The position numbers and the translations under genes were made by a program. Positions 12,551-38,892 of a stretch of 64,000 nucleotides of DNA are shown in pieces. The notes beneath the pieces were generated by a model that was not told the origin of the DNA, searched no databases, and saw nothing but the letters and a program-made list of their open reading frames with translations. Positions within the stretch are counted from its first letter, which is position 1; each line of letters opens with the position of its first letter. Location: assembly GCA_003956705.1 (NCBI GenBank), contig QZCP01000701.1, positions 62,001 through 126,000 on the forward strand, in the 5' to 3' direction. The DNA comes from Brevipalpus yothersi (taxonomy: Eukaryota; Arthropoda; Arachnida; Trombidiformes; Tenuipalpidae).

Positions 12551-14545
12551 ATGTCGAATATCTCTGTGAGATGTGAAAACTTGTGGCTTTCTATACATAA
12601 TTCTCCTTTGATATTGTGTGGTGTGAATATTGTCGTCGGATCAGGTCAAATATATGGACTCGTTGGACCTTCTGGCTGTGGGAAAACGACTCTACAACGA
12701 TGTATCTGGGGCTTTTATAAGCCAAATTCTGGTGCAATTCTGGTACTTGGTCAAGTTCCTGGTACCATAGGCTTAGGTGTACCAGGACCTGAGCTGGGCT
12801 ATATGCCTCAAGAAGATTCGTTGGACAGTGTGTTATCGGTGGGAGAAACTTTGTCTTTCTACCGGATGTGCTTCAATCGAAAAACTTATGGAATGGAGGA
12901 GCAGCACCGAGAGCTACTGGATATCATCAGAATTGATGATCCAAATAAATCGGTTGGAGAACTGAGCGGAGGTCAAAGACGAAGGCTATCGTTTGCTTGT
13001 GCCTGTATTGGTTTCCCTAAATTGTTACTACTAGACGAACCGACTGTGGGCTCTGATCCATTGGCCAGACGGAATGTTTGGACCTACCTCGATAAAATGT
13101 GCCATCATAACGGTGTAACTGCCATAATAACCACCCATTACACCCAAGAAGTTGCCAAAGCCGATCGGATGGGGTTGATGATAAAAGGGAGAATAATTTT
13201 TGAAGGGTCACCGAAGTCATTGGAATCATCATATATTGACAACGATTTGGAGGGTTCTATTTTCGAATTCATGAGACAAGAGGAATCGAAGAATATGCTG
13301 AAAGAGACTAGGAGGAGGAAAAGTTTAGTCCAGTATTTACCTGACATTTTCCTAAAAACTCATGGATGCAAGGGAAAAAATGGTCCCCATATGAAAGCTC
13401 TTCTCATTCGAGTCAGCTTAATAGTAAAAAAATTTTTCTGGGTAGAGGTATTGATGACAATAGGATGGATTTTTCTCTTCATGTTCGTCAACTTGGCCAT
13501 GGGCAATGGGTTGAGGGGATATCAGCTCGCTTACTTCAATCCATTCAATAGTAGTGATGTCAAACTCATAATTGATCAAATGCCTCCAGCATTGGTCACT
13601 AGTATGGAAGTATACTCAGAGAAAGAAGGATCAGATTTGGTGAGAAAAAACAAAGTATCATGTTTCATCATTTTCAATGATGAAGCTGCATTAAAATTAT
13701 CATCACGAACAACCTGCTTGATGCTCAATCAAGATTGTGTTTTGGCTGGATCAAAAATTGGTGTCTATCAACTTGATCAAACGGATACATATGCTTCATT
13801 ATTCATCGAAAAGTTACTTCAACACACTATTCAAAATGTGACCCGCTCACAAGGCTACAAAATGTTTGGCAACCCAAAATCAGCCCATTTTTTCGAATTG
13901 ATTGGCGATGGGAACTCATTCGAAAAATCTCTCAAAATAAGTAGTGAAGGCTATGTGTGGAAATTTTTGGTCTATGCAAGTCTACTCAACACGGCAGCGA
14001 TTCTGATTCCATTTACTCAAGATGATCGTAGTAAGAAACGAATTGAAAAATTCTTGTCTCTCGGATTCACGAGATATCAAATAATAGCTCCGTATCCGAT
14101 TGTTATGATCACCGTTTCAATCATTCAAAATTGGATTATACTATATTGCGCTGTTTACTTGTATGGTCTTCCTCATGGTGGACAATACGCTTTCATCGGT
14201 CTACTCGTAGCTTGTCAAACTGTTTGCGGTGTACTGATTTCATTGATCATCAGCCTCATGTTTGCCGACTCATCAAAAGCCTTTCTAACGAGTGTGGTGT
14301 ACACGTTCAGTGCCTGTTTTCTTGGAAGTGTAATTTGGCCTCATGAAGCTATGCCATACTTTCTATCCAATGCATGGCACATATTTCCATATGGAAAAAT
14401 AGGTGAAGTTGTCACAGCAGCGGCTATGAAAGACTTATCGATTGCGAGTTCACAATCAAATGAAGTATTGATCACAGTGTTTTCCAACATAGTAGCTTAT
14501 CTCATCATTAGCTTGATGATGATTAAGTTCAAATCTTTTGGCTGA
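12551..14545 (+). CDS. ABCH-subfamily half transporter, copy 2
   Basis: Intronless, 664 residues, same architecture as its neighbours: Walker A at 39-46, signature LSGGQ at 138-142, Walker B at 158-165 and the H-loop in TTHYTQE, then a membrane domain of about six segments with a long loop after the first. The start follows GCCGAGAG and lines up with copy 3. The first 80 codons after the start region and the last 120 codons are almost identical in DNA to copy 3, while the linker and external loop differ strongly, a mosaic pattern. Likely a plasma-membrane half transporter working as a dimer; its substrate is not predictable from sequence. Confidence 0.93.
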   Translation: MSNISVRCENLWLSIHNSPLILCGVNIVVGSGQIYGLVGPSGCGKTTLQRCIWGFYKPNSGAILVLGQVPGTIGLGVPGPELGYMPQEDSLDSVLSVGETLSFYRMCFNRKTYGMEEQHRELLDIIRIDDPNKSVGELSGGQRRRLSFACACIGFPKLLLLDEPTVGSDPLARRNVWTYLDKMCHHNGVTAIITTHYTQEVAKADRMGLMIKGRIIFEGSPKSLESSYIDNDLEGSIFEFMRQEESKNMLKETRRRKSLVQYLPDIFLKTHGCKGKNGPHMKALLIRVSLIVKKFFWVEVLMTIGWIFLFMFVNLAMGNGLRGYQLAYFNPFNSSDVKLIIDQMPPALVTSMEVYSEKEGSDLVRKNKVSCFIIFNDEAALKLSSRTTCLMLNQDCVLAGSKIGVYQLDQTDTYASLFIEKLLQHTIQNVTRSQGYKMFGNPKSAHFFELIGDGNSFEKSLKISSEGYVWKFLVYASLLNTAAILIPFTQDDRSKKRIEKFLSLGFTRYQIIAPYPIVMITVSIIQNWIILYCAVYLYGLPHGGQYAFIGLLVACQTVCGVLISLIISLMFADSSKAFLTSVVYTFSACFLGSVIWPHEAMPYFLSNAWHIFPYGKIGEVVTAAAMKDLSIASSQSNEVLITVFSNIVAYLIISLMMIKFKSFG

Positions 14546-15331
14546 TAAGTGCTGATCAGTGATCCATACATCGACAGGTAAAGTCCATATTTTCTTGCTA
14601 CTGTTCCTGAGTTGCAGATGCTGATAACTTAATTTTTCTATTTTCATGATTGAATCTGGAAAGATATCAGCGAATGAATCCTTTGAATCATGTGCAAAGA
14701 TCAAACCATTTTGTTACAGAGAAGCCTGGTTATTTACAGAGTTCAGGCAAATTCAGTATTTAAATCTGAACGACCATCTTTTGGCCCCAATTGTTGCAAG
14801 CTCGAGACGAAATTTTTGTCAATTTTTTGGTTAAATCTTTTGGAAAGTAAAGTTTCACATCATGAAAAGTAGATAAAAGTTCTGAATAGGAGGGAAAACG
14901 AGATTCCTTCCATCTCTTACCAAGTAGAGGAGAAATTAATCCTACTCTCAAAGCCTAGTAGTCCAAGTTGCCCAATTTTTGGAGAGTTTATTGCTCTTCT
15001 CATGGATCAACAGGTTATGTCAAGGTTCTTTCAACGTTACGATGTAACTTCATATAAGTTCAAGCCCATATTTCGATCATTATCAGTGAAGATTGTATAC
15101 AAAAATTCATTCCGATAATCTTTCTAACAAAAAAACTACAAAAGCTGACTTTCATCACAAAAAATTGGAATCATCAACTCCAAATTATTCTTTGTGATAA
15201 TTTTGAGAACTCTCATTTTGTTACGCAACTATCTCACAGAGGCCAGAGCAGCTCATGATCAAGGTCAGGGGCAGGTCAAAGGTGAATCACTCAGCCTCAC
15301 TCTTGCCTCTTGCCTGAGAGATGTGAGCAAT

Positions 15332-15368
<37 letters not shown>

Positions 15369-15838
15369 TGAGGCCTAGTATCAGTCGGTCCGTTAATGGA
15401 GTGAGGAGCGAATATTCAATGCCAACAAGATCCTAGCATCAATTAGACAAGATTTTTAGCCATCCAGCAGCTTTCATTATCAATTTGAAGATAGATAAGC
15501 GTATGTATGATGTGCTACGTGGATCCAAGACCGTTTCAAAGATTCCAGAAACCATTGCGTAACTTTCCCTCCACGACCTCTAAATCCATTGGGCCAACTT
15601 GTGGATAACCTTGGCCCATTGCAGCTTAGTTTTGGAGATGGGAACAGGTTAGTATGCTCTACTGAATTATAGCATTATAGCATTGATCTTTGAGAGAGAA
15701 ATCTTCTCCTTTGTTGACCCTTGATGGGAGAAGTTTTCTAGTTTGCCATCGAACTTGCGATACACTTTCCGTTTATCATTGACCAGAGAGTGACATAGAT
15801 TGCAATAAGTTGAGAATTTTTAATATAGTTTCGGAAGA
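14546..15838 (+). other. intergenic, ABCH copies 2-3
   Basis: About 1.3 kb with no recognisable gene. A (GA)n microsatellite sits at 15334-15362. Short open stretches such as 15194-15436 run through that repeat and are not genes. Confidence 0.6.
15334..15362. repeat. (GA)n microsatellite
   Basis: About 14 GA units in the spacer between ABCH copies 2 and 3. Confidence 0.9.
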
Positions 15839-17839
15839 ATGTCCTTTATCGCAGTGAGAGGTGAAAATTTGACTTTTTCAGTACGAGATTCTCCTCCAAT
15901 ACTGTGCGGTGTTAATATTGTCGTCGGATCAGGTCAAATCTATGGACTCGTTGGACCTTCTGGCTGTGGGAAAACGACTCTACAACGATGTATCTGGGGC
16001 TTTTACAAGCCTGATTCTGGTACGATATTGGTACTTGGTCAAGTTCCTGGTACCATAGGCTTAGGTGTACCAGGACCTGAGCTGGGCTATATGCCTCAAG
16101 AAGATTCGTTGGACAGTGTGTTATCGGTGGAAGAAACTTTGTACTTCTACCGAATGTGCTTCAATCGAAGATCAACTCATGGGATAGAAGAGCAACATCG
16201 AGAGCTACTGGATATCATTGAAGTTGATGACCGTAAAAAACTTGTCCATGAACTGAGCGGAGGTCAAAGAAGAAGGCTATCATTTGCTTGTGCCTGTATT
16301 GGTTTTCCGAAGTTACTGTTACTAGACGAACCTACTGTGGGCTCTGATCCATTAGCTCGACGAAACGTTTGGATGTATCTCGACAAAATGTGCCATCATA
16401 ACGGTGTAACTGCCATAATAACCACCCATTACACCCAAGAAGTGGCTAAAGCTGATCGGATGGGGTTGATGATAAGAGGGAAAATAATATTCGAAGGATC
16501 ACCGAAATTACTGCAATCATCACATGTAATCAACGATTTGGAGGGTTCTATTCTCAAGTTTATGTCCCTAGAAAATACTGAAAGCTGTATGAAATCAAAG
16601 TTTGAACAAGATAGACAATCTTTCGAATGCTTACCTGATATTCAGCCTCAGGCTGAAACCAAGGCTAACTTAAGTCAACCCTTCAGTAAGGCACTTCAAC
16701 ATCGTGTTTGCTCGATAATGAAGAAACTTTTGTGGCTAGAACTTGTGATGACAATTGGATGGATATTTCTTCTCATGTTCGTGTACATGGCAATAGGACA
16801 AGGTCTGAAAGGATATAAACTGGCTTTCATGAAAGAATATAATGGAAGTGAAGTCAGAATGATTATCAACGAAATGCCTCAAGATTTAGTTGAGGGAATC
16901 GAAGTTTATTCCAAGGAAGAAGGATTGGAACTATTGGAGAGTAACAAGGTGGCTGGATTCATCGTTTTCGATGCTGAAGCCATGCTAAAATTATTTTCAC
17001 GAACAGCTTGCTTATTGCGAGATCAAGATTGTGATTTGGCTGGTTCCAAAATTGGAACTTATTATTTGGATAGAAGTGATGCGTTCGCCTCCATATTCAT
17101 GGAAAAGCTCATCGAACGTAGTATCCAAAATGTAACCCGTCTACATGGCTTCGAAATATATGGGAACCCAAATTCTGTAGACTTTGTAGCCCTAGGTGAA
17201 GGAGAAGATTCATTACAAAAATCCCTAAGAACAAGCAGTCAAACTTTTGTTTGGAACTTTTTCCTGTACGTTTGTGTGCTCAACACTGTCGCAATTCTAA
17301 TTCCATTCACTCAAGATGATCAGAGAAGAAAAAGGATCGAAAAATTTTTATCCCTTGGCTTTACGAGATTTCAAGTGATCTCATCATATCCAATCATAAT
17401 AACTCCTATCGTAGTCATTCAAAATATTATCATGGTATTTATTGCTGTTTATCTATCTGGTCTTCCTCATGGTGGACAGTATGCTTTCATTGGTCTACTC
17501 GTAGCTTGTCAAACTGTTTGTGGTGTACTAATTTCATTGATCATCAGTCTCATGTTTGCCGACTCATCGAAAGCCTTTCTGACGAGTGTGGTGTACACAT
17601 TCAGTGCCTGTTTTCTTGGAAGTGTAATCTGGCCTCATGAAGCTATGCCATACTTTCTGTCCAATGCATGGCATATATTTCCATATGGAAAAATAGGTGA
17701 AGTTGTCACAGCAGCGGCTATGAAAGACTTATCGATTGCGAGTTCACAATCAATTGAAGTATTGATCACCGTGTTTTTCAACATAGTAGCTTACCTCATT
17801 ATCAGCTCGATGATGATTAAATATAAATCGTTCAGTTGA
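15839..17839 (+). CDS. ABCH-subfamily half transporter, copy 3
   Basis: Intronless, 666 residues. Walker A is at 39-46; the signature LSGGQ and Walker B sit one residue later than in copy 2 because of a single-codon insertion near 111. The membrane domain follows a linker of about 60 residues that shares little with copy 2. The C-terminal stretch from GGQYAFIGLL onward matches copy 2 almost residue for residue, with mostly synonymous base changes. An AATAAA lies only 13 bases after the stop (17852-17857), so the 3' UTR is probably very short. Role as for the other copies: ATP-driven export by a dimer, substrate unknown. Confidence 0.93.
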   Translation: MSFIAVRGENLTFSVRDSPPILCGVNIVVGSGQIYGLVGPSGCGKTTLQRCIWGFYKPDSGTILVLGQVPGTIGLGVPGPELGYMPQEDSLDSVLSVEETLYFYRMCFNRRSTHGIEEQHRELLDIIEVDDRKKLVHELSGGQRRRLSFACACIGFPKLLLLDEPTVGSDPLARRNVWMYLDKMCHHNGVTAIITTHYTQEVAKADRMGLMIRGKIIFEGSPKLLQSSHVINDLEGSILKFMSLENTESCMKSKFEQDRQSFECLPDIQPQAETKANLSQPFSKALQHRVCSIMKKLLWLELVMTIGWIFLLMFVYMAIGQGLKGYKLAFMKEYNGSEVRMIINEMPQDLVEGIEVYSKEEGLELLESNKVAGFIVFDAEAMLKLFSRTACLLRDQDCDLAGSKIGTYYLDRSDAFASIFMEKLIERSIQNVTRLHGFEIYGNPNSVDFVALGEGEDSLQKSLRTSSQTFVWNFFLYVCVLNTVAILIPFTQDDQRRKRIEKFLSLGFTRFQVISSYPIIITPIVVIQNIIMVFIAVYLSGLPHGGQYAFIGLLVACQTVCGVLISLIISLMFADSSKAFLTSVVYTFSACFLGSVIWPHEAMPYFLSNAWHIFPYGKIGEVVTAAAMKDLSIASSQSIEVLITVFFNIVAYLIISSMMIKYKSFS

Positions 17840-18584
17840 AAACAAACAATCAATAAACTTTGAGAATTAACACGAGTTCAGAGATATTTTCTGACGGATG
17901 ACTGGATTAAATTCTTGTTAGAGGTCAATTCAAAGAGTTATCTGATCTGTGCAATAAATTTCATTTGATGAGTAATGTGATGAGTTCATGATTCAAATAT
18001 TATTTGATAAAATAGAAAATAGATAAAGTATAGGATGATTCCGATGCCTTTGATACTCTCGAAATGAAGACATGGAATGGATTGTTGTCAGAACTTTTGG
18101 AGAAGTGTTAGAATCTAGGGTTTCCTCCTCAGAACTCAACTTCACCACCAATCAATTCGACTGATCACTTTTGCTTGGAGCTCGAAGATTTGGCAAGCCT
18201 ACACATTTTATTGACAAAATTTCATATATTTCCACTGGAAACACTGAAAAACACTTTCTTATCTGTCGCTTTTTTATCAAAATTTTCTTCCAAGTTTAAG
18301 CGAACTCACCGCTTCAAGTTCCAAGAACGATGGAGATGCACCAGATCGTACTTAGAATACCCGAAGATGCATGTGGAAAGAGAATGAGTTCATCTGCCAT
18401 AAGCTAGAAGAATTTAATCAGCTAAGCGATTATCTTCAAACAAAAAGCCCTAATAAGCAATCGATTCTGAGCTCAATGATAGCACTGAAGGACAAAAGTA
18501 CATCGATTTCGTAGAAAAATGAAGCAAACAAAATTGATATCGCCAAAAAAATCATCATATGACGTTTGAAAATTGTCATCTACA
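17840..18584. other. intergenic
   Basis: Between ABCH copy 3 and the dioxygenase promoter. It contains the copy 3 poly(A) signal. Nothing else was recognised; short open stretches at 18175-18387 and 18559-18759 have no supporting features. Confidence 0.6.
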
Positions 18585-18592
18585 TATAAAAA
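18585..18592 (+). promoter_or_regulatory. TATA box of the dioxygenase gene
   Basis: TATAAAAA lies about 100 bases before the ATG at 18686. Transcription would start near 18615-18620, giving a 5' UTR of about 70 bases. Confidence 0.55.
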
Positions 18593-18685
18593 CATGTATA
18601 TTGTTCAAACAGCATTCATTGGAAGAAGTTCCCGAAAAGTTCCAACTTTTTCAAAGTGCCTACTTTTTTTCTTCATATTGGCAAA

Positions 18686-19438
18686 ATGAAATCGTTTTCC
18701 TCTGCCCTTGTCATTGTAGTGGCCTGCTTATGCTTTCAGATGATCACTTGTCATCCTGATCATTATGAATTTGGAAGAAAATCTCTCAACTACAATAAAA
18801 CTGTGATCAACTGTGCCCGTCGTGGTCGATCTTTGCTTCAGCATTCATGTGTTTTGGCTCCTACAGCTGTCGAAGGACCATACTATATACCCGGTGATTT
18901 GAAGCGATCGGACATTTCAGAAAATATGCCTGGAATTCCACTGGAAATAACTATCGGTCTGGTGGACGCTGAAAATTGTTCTCCAGTAAGCGGGGCGATA
19001 GTTCATGTGTGGCAATGTGATGCTGATGGAGAATATTCTGGGTACGATTCATCCATTCCTCTGCCTAACTATCCTTTGGTCCGTCTACCACCGGTCAACG
19101 ATAAAAGATATCTTCGAGGATTCCAGATAACTGATCATGAGGGTATGGTTAAATTTACCAGTATCGTTCCAGGTTGGTATGCCGGTAGAACGATGCATAT
19201 TCATTTGGAGGTCAATCTTGGCAACACTGTGGTCCATATTGGTCAGCTTTATTTTGATGAAAAATTTTCCAAAATGATTGAACAAGTTGAGCCATACGTT
19301 CGTAACCCTAATGAACGACTGACCAATCAACGTGATGGACATTATCTACATGAAGGAGGTGATCAAACAACCGTCAAAATGAGTGGTCAAATCGAAAGTG
19401 GCTTCAGAACCAATGTCATCCTTGGAATCCATGTCTAA
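18686..19438 (+). CDS. secreted intradiol ring-cleavage dioxygenase
   Basis: Intronless, 250 residues. ATG at 18686 begins a hydrophobic signal peptide (about 1-22, ending near ITCHP). The core shows the hallmarks of the Fe(III) intradiol family: EGPYYIPG (63-70), LRSDI-like 'KRSDISENMPG', VWQCDADGEYSGY (108-120), and PGWYAGRTMHIH (162-173). The predicted iron ligands are Tyr117, Tyr165, His171 and His173, with active-site Arg168, so it should be catalytically competent. The family opens catechol-type rings between the two hydroxyls using O2. In spider mites such secreted enzymes are multicopy, of fungal or bacterial origin, and act on plant phenolics. The gene has its own TATA box and follows three ABCH transporters on the same strand. 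The exact substrate cannot be told from sequence. Confidence 0.95.
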   Translation: MKSFSSALVIVVACLCFQMITCHPDHYEFGRKSLNYNKTVINCARRGRSLLQHSCVLAPTAVEGPYYIPGDLKRSDISENMPGIPLEITIGLVDAENCSPVSGAIVHVWQCDADGEYSGYDSSIPLPNYPLVRLPPVNDKRYLRGFQITDHEGMVKFTSIVPGWYAGRTMHIHLEVNLGNTVVHIGQLYFDEKFSKMIEQVEPYVRNPNERLTNQRDGHYLHEGGDQTTVKMSGQIESGFRTNVILGIHV

Positions 19439-20155
19439 AAAAATGCTGCTAATGTTACGAAACATTGCAATTTTTATGCGTGTGAAGAGAATGGAAAACA
19501 TTCATTATTACTGTTACTTTAATTTCTTTGATTTTATTTTTGATTAAGAAAATTTCATATTTTAAAGTACACAAGTATTCTTGGTGATCTTATTGATGAG
19601 AAGATACAATTGTAGTATGTACAAATTGGAGGAACCATGAGTCGAGTTATAGAGTCTGATGTTTTCAGAATTTTATCTGATTACATCAGAATTGAGATGA
19701 TGCTTTGGTTTGTCGAAAATCGCTCTGAACCATGAATAATAAGACATCTGCTTTGAAAATTATTATTATTTTTCAAATGCACCGGTTAATGCCTGCATCA
19801 CCGAGCTATGAGTATCTATTTAATGAATAAAGGAATGAAATTCAGTTCAGTTAGACCAAGATAGGCTCATTGGCACCTTTGAATGATAATTTATGGTGAA
19901 AAGAGTCAATTCCTCGATGAGTATGTATGAATAAATGCTTCATCAATTGATAACATTGTTTTCTTCATCCAGTACTTTGGTACTGTCACAAAAAAAGAGT
20001 TCTCTTTCAATCGATCTCATTTGCAACGATTCTAATTATCGTTAAATCATCTTTATGGCACTGATACTGTGAAAGAGTATTGAATGTGTGTGCGTTGGCG
20101 GATAGAGATCAAATAGAATAAGTTGATGCCTTAATCAATTGTATGAAAAATTTGA
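19439..20155. other. intergenic between convergent genes
   Basis: Holds the 3' ends of the dioxygenase (plus) and the big brain gene (minus). AT-rich, no gene seen. Confidence 0.6.
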
Positions 20156-36038
<15,883 letters not shown>

Positions 36039-36481
36039 GATTGGTGATAATAACTTCTAGGGTAACCTTACTCTCACAAGTACCACTGGCCCAGTACGAC
36101 TGGGGTAAACACTGTGTGTGATACTAACTATGGGGACACGGTCAGGAGGGAGGCAAGGAGGGGACGAGAGAGAGAGAAAAAATTTCCACAGAAAAAAAGG
36201 CCCGCCGAAAGTCTAAGAAAAGAATTTTCGGTCCTAAAAGAAGAAGAAAAACAGAATCGACAAAGAAGAAGCGAAAAATATTTTCCACACAAAGTTTTGT
36301 GTAAAGAAGGAGAAAGGAATTCGCATGCAAAAACTTGGCCTCTGTAATACAGAGTTTTGTATTGAAGAGCTTGAATAGCTCACTTTCACATTCCTGAGTG
36401 AGATAAAGTTTTGCTCACTCGAAACATTTTTTCTTAGTGACTTAGATAGTGACCTCTGTAGAGAGCGATTGGAACTAGTGA
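36039..36481 (-). promoter_or_regulatory. upstream region of big brain
   Basis: The 440 bases between the big brain start codon and the retroelement remnant. It contains a purine-rich GAGAGAGAGA stretch near 36167-36178 and probably holds the 5' UTR and core promoter; no TATA box is obvious. The assignment is by position only. Confidence 0.35.
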
Positions 36482-37538
36482 AGTTTTGCACTCTATACAA
36501 CCGGGCTACTCGCCAGAGAATTCCTATCCAGCATTATATTAAGCATACTAGCTGATAAACACCTCCGTCATCACAAAATCATCAAAAAACACTTCCAATC
36601 TTTAGATCTTCGAAACTGGTACTCAGCTCGTGGTCTAAAATACCACCCTTACACCAACTTTCGAACCGTTCAGCGTCCCATCAAAAGTGATGTGGTCATT
36701 GAGCTCAAGACCATATCGGCTAACAGAGAGATGAGGTCAATCATAACCATGACCAATATCAGACAGAAGTGGTCGGTATTGTGCCAAAAATCCATGTCAA
36801 ATTTTGACATCCTTCGAATCGGTCTACATACTATACTAAAGGGCTTCTCGGATAATAATCTATCAAAAACCTTCTTAATAATATCAAGGGACGAATCAAT
36901 CATTCGAGCCGGTGGCTGCCTGAATATATGGCAAACTGGTGGTATCAAAGAAATAAGGTTCTTGATATCGAAGGAGGCACAATACGAATTCTCACATAAG
37001 TTCAGAGAAAATTGGAATCCCGACGTCACCTTTCAAGCCGAAGACATTCTAGGAAACACCTCAGTCGCAGCGGAAGTTGAAAAGTTAATGGAGAACTCCA
37101 CCCTCGCAATATGGAGCAAAAAGCGCTTCAATGGTTTCATGGACTACGAATTCTGGACGTATGTCTGGAAAACACCCTGCCAAGAATTTACAAGAAAAGG
37201 TGCACTTAAGCTGCTTTTCGGCTTCTGCTGTCCACCCAAAGACCTATGCAAATGCGAGAACAATGGAATCATTCATTTTATCTGCTCCTGCCCGTATACT
37301 TACCTCATCAGAAAATCAATACACAATAGCACTCTAGATTATCTAAAGAGAACCGAAATCCTAGGAAAATTATTCCCCCCAAACAACTACTTGATAAGTG
37401 AAAGCTTAATTCAATACTTATACAAACTGTTCAAATATCGTACGAACAAACCGTAAGGCATACTAATAATGTACTCCAGAAAAATGTTCCACCAAATCGG
37501 TGGCAGCACTCCGTGCCAAACCTATTCTCATTAATAAA
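36482..37538 (+). mobile_element. 3' remnant of a non-LTR (LINE) retrotransposon
   Basis: An open frame from 36482 to 37456 has no start codon at its beginning, as expected of a 5'-truncated copy. Near its end is a Cys/His cluster (CKCENNGIIHFICSCP, about 37247-37294) resembling the zinc-knuckle-like motif that follows reverse transcriptase in R1/I/jockey-type elements, with an 'RKGALKLLFGF' lead-in. No reverse transcriptase or endonuclease catalytic motif is present, so it cannot move by itself. An AATAAA sits at 37533-37538; no poly(A) tail or clear target-site duplication was found. The frame is intact over about 325 codons, suggesting a recent insertion or a mild constraint. Family assignment rests on weak similarity. 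Confidence 0.5.
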
Positions 37539-38892
37539 GCAAAATATTTTCATTTCAAGTTACTTTTTACGCAACTGATGTCACAGTTGTGCAAGTGTGT
37601 GTGTGAGAGTGAATCAACTTGACGGCGAGATGATTTTATTTTGAACATGAACATTAATCTTTCTCTCTTCTCTCTCTTTTCGTTAACATATAATGAAAGG
37701 TGGAGTTGATTAGGATGACAACAATAATAATAATCTATCCACTTTTATTCACTGTATACACACACACAGTTGCAGTTTGTCCGATTGTCCCTACAACTAG
37801 TCCGTTGGCCCCTTTGACCATTAGTGTTTAATTGGTTGAGTCCTTATTTTGGAGAAAGAGAGAGTTTCTATTGTTGTGTTCGCTCAATTGTGTGTATGTT
37901 CTATTATCTTGAGATGTCCACCTCCGCCTTTTTTCTCTATCCATTTCTTTGAATTATTTGTGGAAACTTTGTGAATTTCATCTGGTCCATCTTATTTCAC
38001 ATCACCAGTGTATCCGTAAGTCATCTGTGTGTATGTGGACTGACAAAGTTCTGAATCTATGTGCCTCTGTGTGTGTGTGTGACTTCGATATCAACAAGTA
38101 ACAAAAAGCGAATCTGTCAATTATCATTATTGATAAATTCTTTCTGCGTCACTCTTCAAGATTGAGATTCTGTCTATTGTCAAAAGCAAATCAGTGTATG
38201 CAAAAAACAATTGTGAGTAGATTTAATTTTATCTTTCAGATATCACAATATGACCATTGTGAAAGTATACATTTCTGTTCATCATGATGATCATTTCTTC
38301 ATAATTTTCCTCCCCCTCATTCGCACACTGCATGAATTGATATCGTTTGAGTGATTATTTATTCTTTTGCTAAAACATTTTTCATTTACTTGCCCATTTT
38401 ATCATTGGTTACCACTTGTGTAAGGCAATCACAATGAGTACACGCAATCAACGTTTATCTTACTCTTTCTCTCTTTCTCCCTCTCTCTCTTCATCCATCC
38501 ATCCATCAGCACTGTAAATCATAATCATAATCATCCTCCCACTCGTAATCTTTATTTTTGACTAGTTCCTGTTGATTTTGTGTCTACTTTTGTGTACCGA
38601 TTAAATCTGCTACTCTCCAAATTCAATGTTGACTCATCTTCTACTCCACTCAATTAACTTTACAGTCAGGTCCAATCGATAGTTTTGCCGCCTTCTCCAT
38701 CTCAATACTTAAACTCACTATCAACAGCACCTTTTCATAAGCAAACTGCGTTTTTCCTTTTCACAGTTTTATCAATTCTTCCGATTTTTATTTGGCCTCA
38801 CCACTGAAAGATTTGGCTTAATTGAATCTGATGATCATTTGATTTCTGTTTTCAATTGAAATTCAAGATTTTCGTGTATCTGTGTGCCTTCC
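37539..38892 (+). other. intergenic / 5' region of the four-TM gene
   Basis: AT-rich with TG/CA-rich patches and a CCATCCATCCAT run near 38492-38507. It probably contains the promoter and 5' UTR of the downstream membrane protein gene. No gene seen. Confidence 0.5.
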
